A stretch of 64,000 nucleotides of DNA from Oppiella nova (lineage: Eukaryota; Arthropoda; Arachnida; Sarcoptiformes; Oppiidae): NCBI GenBank assembly GCA_905397405.1, contig CAJPVJ010000021.1, positions 1 through 64,000 on the forward strand, given 5' to 3'. The position numbers and the translations under genes are program-made. This document shows, piece by piece, positions 52,006 through 61,000 of this stretch (the first letter of the stretch is position 1; each line of letters begins with the position of its first letter). Below the pieces are notes generated by a model, which saw only the letters and a list, made by a program, of their open reading frames with translations, did no database searches and was not told where the DNA came from.

Positions 52006-55000
52006 CTGTCGAGTAACGAGCGATTCAATGAGTTAAGCAAATTAGCAAGGTTATGGGTATATGGGTGACATACTTGAGGGTTGCATTGCATGACTCCGCT
52101 GTGGTCGCACTTACACTCAAGACAGGGCCCACTCGCCGGTCGGATCACTTCTCCCACCGCATAGAAGAGTCCGTTTATTTGACAATATATGGGTGACATA
52201 CTTGAGGGTTGCATTGCATGACTCCGCTGTGGTCGCACTTACACTCAAGACAGGGCCCACTCGCCGGTCGGATCACTTCTCCCACCGCATAGAAGAGTCC
52301 GTTTATTTGACACCCTTTCAAATGAGAGTTTACATTTAGTCAACAATTGCATCCAAATCTATGCGAATGAGGTGTACATACCTTTTCTCTCTACTTGCTG
52401 TGTGGGCAGTGTTGTGGGTGTAGTGACCGTCACATTCTGAGTGGTCACCTGAACCGCTGTTCATTCAATCAAAAATAGGATTAATTTCTGTTTTTCAAGA
52501 TTTATTGGCAAATATCTTACGGCATTCATATCGAGGACAACAGAATCCCTCAATCTGTGTCTCATAGCACCGGGCGATTGGTGGCGGACACGTCTGCTGA
52601 AGGCATATGATATCCCCGCGGAAACAGAAGCAGAAGTCACAGGGATGTGGGCGTGGGATCTGTTCGGCCGACTGATATACTTTGCTGTCGTAAACACACG
52701 CTTTGGGGGTAAAGATTAGAGGATTAGTTTGAGAACTCATTTCATGAAACCATTCATTACCTCCTTCGTCGAGCTCTGAATATGTAGGAGTTGTCGATAC
52801 AGTGGAAGGAGTGGTCGATTGAGTGGTTTTATTCGTGACAACCGCTGACTCTCGAGGACTTGCTGTTTGTTTCATGGATTCTGTTGTACTTATCGATGAC
52901 TGTGTTGTTGTGACCATCGATTGGGTCGTGGAGTCTATGACTGTTTGACTTGTCTTCGAGATATCCATTGGGATGAATGTAATCAATGGTTTACTCGTCG
53001 TCGACATTAAAGTGACAAAATCATCGGCTGGTGATGTTTGAGCAGAGTCATTTTGCTTCCGGAGTCCACCAGTTGTTGTATCAGTAGTTACTGAATGAGT
53101 CGTTTCCTCAGTGATTGCCTGAGTAGTCGACTATCCTCCTCCTGACCATCGTTTACTTCAAAGTAACTAACCATTGTTTACACACCATTAACCGCAACTT
53201 CACGAAAGTCAGAGAAATTAACTGAAGAGACAACTTAGTGATTACAGACTTTGACACCAGTGTTTGGCACCGGAAGTTGGTTTAGTAGTCGTTTCGATCG
53301 TCGCATCAATCCTTGACTTTTCAGTAGAAGGACTGGTTGTGATCGACGAATCAGTTTCGACTTTCGGTGAACCAGTAATTAGCGAAGCAATTGTCGATAT
53401 AATGCTCGACAAAGTTGTCGATTCAACTGAATCAACAGGTGTTGCCGTTTCGCTAACAACTGGTACTCCCTTTGTTTGAATCAATGGTTGAGTCGATAAT
53501 ATAGATTTAAGAGTAGAAGTGATGACTGATTCAGTGGTGATCTCATCGCTTGAGATTTTAGGAGATATAGTGGTTGTCGNNNNNNNNNNNNNNNNNNNNN
53601 NNNNNNNNNNNNNNNNNNNNNNNNNNNNNNNNNNNNNNNNNNNNNNNNNNNNNNNNNNNNNNNNNNNNNNNNNNNNNNNNNNNNNNNNNNNNNNNNNNNN
53701 NNNNNNNNNNNNNNNNNNNNNNNNNNNNNNCCACAAGTACTCCTCAAACAAGCAGTGAGTCAATAGATTTTGTCGGTTGTGTTGTGTATGAGGTTTGGAT
53801 GCTTTCCAAAGTTGTTTTTCTCACTTCGGGACCAATAGTTTGCGATTCTGTTTGAGTCGTGGTTTCAGATGTAGTTTTAATTGAAGTTAATTTTGTGGAT
53901 TCACTACTTGTCTGAGGAGTACTGGTGGTGATATCAACAATATCTGAAGCTATTATAGTCGATGTGTCTTTAATTTCTCCTATGGATGCAGTTGTTTGTG
54001 GCCTTTCACTAGAAATCTTAGGAACACCAGTAGTTGTCATCAGTATTTCACTTTCAGTTGTGGTTTTCATCGAATCTTTCTTGATTTCGGGAATAAATGC
54101 TTGCGATTGAGTTGTCATTTCCGGTAAACCTTCAGTTGAAGACAATTTTGTGGATTCACTACTTGTTTGAGGAGGACTTGTAGTGGTATCTTGAGCTCTT
54201 ATAGTCGATGTCTCTTTAATTTCTTGTGTGCCTACAGTTGTTTCTTCACTTCTCTCTGTCGTAATGAGTGGAATATCGGTCACCAATGCAAACCCGGTCT
54301 TTGGGGTTTGTTTTTGGGAAACTGTTGTAAATATTTCCGGTTCTTCACTAGAAATTGATTTCTGAGTTGTTGTGAATTCTTTAGAAGAAATTTCTGATGT
54401 AATTCTGAACTCAGAAGATGTGGTTTGCGGTGATTCACTCGATACTAACGGGATTTCAGTGGTTGTCTTCACTTCAATCTCAGTCGTTGTCTTTTCTGAC
54501 ACTTGTTTCCTATCAGTAGTTATATTCTTAACGATTGGAGCAAAAGTTGTCTTTACAGATTCTGTAGTGGATTCTGTGATACTCTCAGTCGAGGATATCC
54601 TTATTGTTAGTCATGAACATTCTCCTTATGAACACCACTATAGTGGTTATAGAACTTAAGAACACCAGCTACCTAGAAATTAAAGGAGATACCTACGTCA
54701 ACAAACACCGGTTTCACTAGAAATCTTGGGCACTCCAGTAGTTGTGTCCAATAATTCACTTTCAGTTGTTGGTTTCACCGACTCTTTCTTGATTTCGGGA
54801 ATAATTGTCTGCGATTGTGTTGTAGTCTCCGGTAAACCTTCAGTTGAAGACAATTCTGTAGATTCACTGCTTGTTTGAGGAGTTCTTGTGGTTATATCAC
54901 CAATATCTTGAGTTCGTGTCGTTAATGTGTCTTTACTTTCTTTAATAGCTTCAGTGGTTTGTGGCCTTTCACTAGAAATCTTGGGTTTTCCAGTAGTTGT

Positions 55001-58000
55001 CTCTAGTATTTCACTTTCAGTTGTTGTTTTCGTCGACTCTTTCTTGATTTCGGGAATAATTGGCTGCGATTGAGTTGTCGTCTCCGGTAATCTTTCAGTT
55101 GATGACAATTTTGTTGATTCACTGCTTGTTTGAGGAGTACTTGTAATAAATTCTTGTGCTTTTGTAGCGAGTGTTTCAGCGATGGTTTGTGTTGTAGTGA
55201 AAGGAATATCAGTTACGGCTTCACTCTTCTTTGTGGTCACCGTTTGTGAAACTGTTGTCTCCTCTGGTCTTTCACTTGAGACAGGTTTACGAGTTGTCGT
55301 GTCTTCTATAGAAATGTCTGAAATCTTTGGTTCAGTTGTGGTTGTGATTGATTTGTCAGAAACTGTTATTGAACTGAGTTCTGGTATCTCAGTGGGAGTG
55401 CCTATCTTCACAATCTTGTCCTCATCAACATCTGAAGTATCTTTCATTTTCGTGGTTTCCTTAACCGGAACCGATTCAGTAGTCTTTATCGTCCCTTCAC
55501 TTACACCAGAAGTCACTCCAATTGTCGTCGACTCTCGGATGACGGCGTCGGTTGTGGTTTGCATTGAACCGCTCGTCTCTGACATAGATTTCGATGGTTC
55601 TGTAGTTTTACTAAAGATCTTGGGCTCAGTTATGGTCACCGGTTGTGAAACTGTTGTCTCCTCTGGTGTTTCACTTGAGACAGGTTTACGAGTTGTCGTG
55701 TCTTCTATAGAAATATCTGAATAGAACCCGAGTCAACACCAGCTCATATCATATAGACCACAACAGAGGTAGAAAGACCATCTAGACCACCGGCAACTTA
55801 GTCAAAGAAGAAAGCCACTTGGTCACTAATGCGAAGCAATTGTCGATATAATGCTCGACAAAGTTGTCGATTCAACTGAATCAACAGGTGTTGCCGTTTC
55901 GCTAACAACTGGTACTCCCTTTGTTTGAGTCGATGGTTGAGTCGATAATATAGATTTAAGAGTAGAAGTGATGACTGATTCAGTGGTGATCTCATCGCTT
56001 GAGATTTTAGGAGATATAGTGGTTGTCGGAAAACGTGGCTCTTGTGGCACCGATTTATCTGTTGTTTTCACAGTCTCTTCCATATCTCTAGAAGTCGTGA
56101 CCCTTTCGGTTGAATCCATAGATTTTGTCGGTTGTGTTGTGTATGAGGTTTGGATGCTTTCCAAAGTTGTTTTTCTCACTTCCGGACCAATTGTTTGCGA
56201 TTCAGTTTGTGTCGTGGTTTCAGATGTAGTTTTAATTGAAGTTAATTTTGTGGATTCACTACTTGTTTGTGGAGTACTAGAGTATTTAAGAACTCGAAAA
56301 CAACGTTACCAAAGTAGTTAAGAAAGACAGCATTACTGACCTTATTCGGTCACTAATTCACTCGTCTTTGGGGTTTGTTTTTGAGAAACTGTTGTAAATA
56401 TTTCCGGTTCTTCACTGGAAATTGATTTCTGAGTTGTTGTGAATTCTTTAGAAGAAATTTCTGATGTGATTCTGGGCTCAGAAGATGTGGTTTGCGGTGA
56501 TTCACTCGATACTAATGGGATTTCAGTGGTTGTCTTCACTTCAATCTCTGTCGTTGTCTTTTCTGATACTTGTTTCCTATCAGTAGTTATATTCTTAACG
56601 ATTGGATCAATTGTTGTCTTTACAGATTCTGTGGTTTCCGTGATACCCTCAGTCGAGGATATTCTTATTGTATCAGTACTTGATTGAGGAGTACTTGTGG
56701 TAATGTCACCAATATCTTGGGCTCGTGTGGTCGATGTTTCCTTACTATCTTTAGTAGATTCAGTGGTTTTCGGTCTTTCACTCGAGATTATAGGTATTTC
56801 AGTCGTTGTCTTTGGTATTTCACTTTCAGTTGTTGTTTCGATGGACTCTTTCTTGATGTGAGGAATAATTCTTCGCAATTTTACTGTAAACTCCGGTAAA
56901 CTTTTTGTTGCAACGGTTTCATCACTTGATGGTTGTCGGCAAACGTGGCTCTTGTGGCACCGATTTATCTGTTGTTTTCACAGTCTCTTCCATATCTCTA
57001 GAAGTCGTGACCCTTTCGGTTGAGTCAATAGATTTTGTCGGTTGTGTTGTGTATGAGGTTTGGATGCTTTCCAAAGTTGTTTTCCTCACTTCGGGACCAA
57101 TAGTTTGCGATTCTGTTTGAGTCGTGGCTTCAGATGTAGTTTTAATTGAAGTTAATTTTGTGGATTCACTGCTTGGCTGAGGAGTACTAGTAATAAATTC
57201 TTGATCTTTTGTTGCAATGGTTTCATCACTTCTTTCTGTCGTAATGACTGGAATATCGGTCACTAATTCACTCGTCTTTGGGGTTTGTTTTTGAGAAACT
57301 GTTGTAAATATTTCCGGCTCTTCACTAGAAATTGGTTTCTGAGTTGTTGTGAATTCTTTAGAAGAAATTTCTGATATTATTCTGGGCTCAGATGTGGTTT
57401 GCGGTGATTCACTCGATACTAATGGGATTTCAGTGGTTGTCTTCACTTCAATCTCTCAGCAACAGAAACCATAAAGTGAAAGTCAACAACAAAGCTACCT
57501 GAGAAAGAACTACACTCCTTATTAAGAAGCGTTAAAATGACATTTGAGGCCATTTGAAAAACAACGTTGCCAAAGTAGTGAACTTTCTGTTGTCGTAATG
57601 ACTGGAATATCGGTCACTAATGCACCCATCTTTGGGGTTTGTTTTTGAGAAACTGTTTCCGTAAATATTTCCGGCTCTTCGGTTTCAGGTGTGGTTTGTG
57701 GCGATTTACTCGATACTAATGGGGTTTGCGTTGTTGTCTTTACTTCAATCTCAGTCTTTGCTTCTTCTGACTCTTGTTTCTTATCAGTAGTTATATTCTT
57801 AACCATTAGAGCAATTGTTGTCTTTACAAATTCTGTTGTGGATTCTGTGATACTCTCAGTCGACGATATCCTTATTGTATCAGGACTTGTAAGAGGAGAA
57901 CCTGTGGTCATATCAAGAGCTCTTGTAGTCGATTCCTCTTTAATTTTTCTAATAGATTCAGTGGTTTTCGGTCTTTCACTCGAGATTCTGGGCACTCCAG

Positions 58001-61000
58001 TCGTTGTCTCCAGTAATTCACTCTCAGTTGTTGTTTCGATGAAATCTTTCTTGATTTCAGTAATTATTGTTTGCGATTGAGTTGTCGTCTCCGGTAAACC
58101 TTCAGTTGATGACAATTTTGTGGATTCACTACTAGTTTGATAAGGACTTGAGGTGATATCTTGAGCTCTTGTAGTCGATGTCTCTTTAATTTCTTGTGTG
58201 GAAGCAGTGGTTTGTGGCCTTTCACTAGAAATTTTGAGAACATCAGTAGTTGTCATCAGTATTTCACTTTCAGTTGTTGTTTTCACCGACTCTTTCTTGA
58301 TTTCGGGAATAATTGTTTGCGATTGTGTTGTAGTCTCCGGTAATCCTTCAGTTGACGACAATTTTGTGTATTCACTGCTTGTCTGAGGAGTACTTGTCGT
58401 GAATTCTTTAGCTTTTGTTGTAATGGTTTCATCACTTCTTTCTGTTGTAATGACGGGAATATCGGTCACTAATGCACTCGTCTTTGTGGTAAGTTTTTGG
58501 GAAACTGTTGTAAATATTTCTTCACTAGAAATTGGTTTCTGAGTTGTTGTGAATTCTTTAGTAGAAATTTCTGATGTGATTCTGGGCTCAGAAGATGTGG
58601 TTTGCGGTGATTCACTCGATACTAATGGGATTTCAGTGGTTGTCTTCACTTCAATCTCTGTCGTTGTCTTTTCTGACACTTGTTTCCTATCAGTAGTTAT
58701 ATTCTTAACGATTGGAGCAAAAGTTGTCTTTACAGATTCCGTAGTGGATTCTGTGATACTGTCAGTCGAGGATATCCTTATTGTATCAGTACTTGTAAGA
58801 GGAATACTTGTGGTGATATCACCAATATCTTGAATTCTTGTGGTCGATGGATCTTTAATTTCCTCTATGGATGCAGTTGTTTGTGGCCTTTCACTAGAAA
58901 TCTTGGGCACTATCTGATGTGATTCTGGGCTCAGAAGATGTGGTTTGCGGTGATTCACTCGATACTAATGGGATTTCAGTGGTTGTCTTCACTTCAATCT
59001 CTGTCGTTGTCTTTTCTGACACTTGTTTCCTATCAGTAGTTATATTCTTAACGATTCCAGCAATTGTTGTCTTTACAGATTCCGTAGTGGATTCTGTGAT
59101 ACTCTCAGTCGAGGATAATCTTATTGTATCAGTACTCATGGTCATATCTTGAGCTCTAGTTGTCGATTCCTCTTTAATTTCTTTAATAGATTCAGTGGTT
59201 TGTGGCCTTTCACTCGAGATTCTTGTCATTTCAGTCGTTGTCTCTAGTATTTCACTCTTAGTTGTTGTTTCGATGGACTCTTTCTTGATTTCAGGAATAA
59301 TTGGTTGCGATTGAGTTGTCGTCTCAGGAAAAATTTCAGTTGAAGACAATTTTGTGGATTCACTACTTGTTTGAGGAGGACTTGTGGTGATGTCACCAAT
59401 ATCTTGAGCTATTTTAGTCGATGTCTCTTTAATTTCTTGTATGAAAGTAGTTGTTTGTGGTTTTTCACTAGAAATCTTGGGTTTTCCAGTTGTTGTCTCT
59501 AGTATTTCACTTTCAGTTGTTGTTTTCGTCGACTCTTTCTTGATTTCGGGAATAATTGTTTGCGATTGAGTTGTCGTCTCCAGTAATCCTTCAGTTGACG
59601 ACAATTTTGTGGATTCACTGCTTGTTTGAGGAGTACTTGTAATAATTTCTTGAGCCTTTGTAGCGAGTGTTTCAGCGCTTGTTTGTGTTGTAATCAAAGG
59701 AATATCAGTCACAACATCACTCTTCTTTGTGGTCACCGTTTGTGAAACTGTTGTCACTTCTGGTGTTTCACTTGAAACTGATTTACGAGTTGTCGTGTCT
59801 TCTATAGAAATATCTGATATCTTGGGCTCAGTTGTGGTCGAGTATAGTATATCTGGTGTTGTCTCCATCTTTCTGGTAGATCTGGTGGCCGTTGAATCAG
59901 TTTCTTCTTTCGGTGAACCAGTGATTAGCGAAGCAATTGTCGATATAATGCTCGAAAAAGTTGTCGATTCAACTGAATCAACAGGTGTTACCGTTTCGCT
60001 AACAACTGGTACTCCCTTTGTTTGAATCAATGGTTGAGTCGATAATATAGATTTAAGAGTAGAAGTGATGACTGATTCAGTGGTGATCTCATCGCTTGAG
60101 ATTTTAGGAGATATAGTGGTTGTCGGCAAACGTGGCTCTTGTGGCACCGATTTATCTGTTGTTTAGTCGATAATATAGATTTAAGAGTAGAAGTGATGAC
60201 TGATTCAGTGGTGATCTCATCGCTTGAGATTTTAGGAGATATAGTGGTTGTCGGCAAACGTGGCTCTTGTGCGTGGCTAAATAGACAACAAAAGTGTCAG
60301 AGAAGGTATAGAGATCTTCAGCACTGGGAAAGCCAACTCAGTTATCTAAAACAGCCAACACAACACATACTGGTTTGGATGCTTTCCAAAGTTGTTTTTC
60401 TCACTTCGGGACCAATAGTTTGCGATTCTGTTTGAGTCGTGATTTCAGATGTAGTTTTAATTGAAGTTAATTTTGTGGATTCACTACTTGTTTGTGGAAT
60501 ACTAGTAATAAATTCTTGAGCTTTTGTTGCAATGGTTTCATCACTTCTTTCTGTAGTAATGACTGGAATATCGGTCACTAATTCACTCGTCTTTGGGGTT
60601 TGTTTTTGAGAAACTGTTGTAAATATTTCCGGTTCTTCACTTGATATTGATTTCTGAGTTGTTGTGAATTCTTTAGAAGAAATTTCTGATGTTATTCTGG
60701 GCTCAGATGTGGTTTGCGGTGATTCACTCGATAATAATGGAATTTCAGTGGTTGTCTTCACTTCAATCTCTGTCGTTGTCTTTTCTGACACTTGTTTCCT
60801 ATCAGTAGTTATATTCTTAACGATTGGAGCAATTGTTGTCTTTACAGATTCTGTGGTTTCTGTGATACTCTCAGTCGACGATATCCTTATTGTATCAGTA
60901 CTTGTAAGAGGAATACTTGTGGTGATATCACCAATATCTTGAATTCTTGTGGTCGATGGATCTTTAATTTCTTGTATGGATGCAGTTGTTTGTGGCCTTT

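Noticed and set aside
52058-52312. Two tandem VWC exons as a real domain duplication
   Set aside because: The copies are identical over exactly 127 bp at offset 128, like four non-coding sites, and the inner copy has no splice acceptor.
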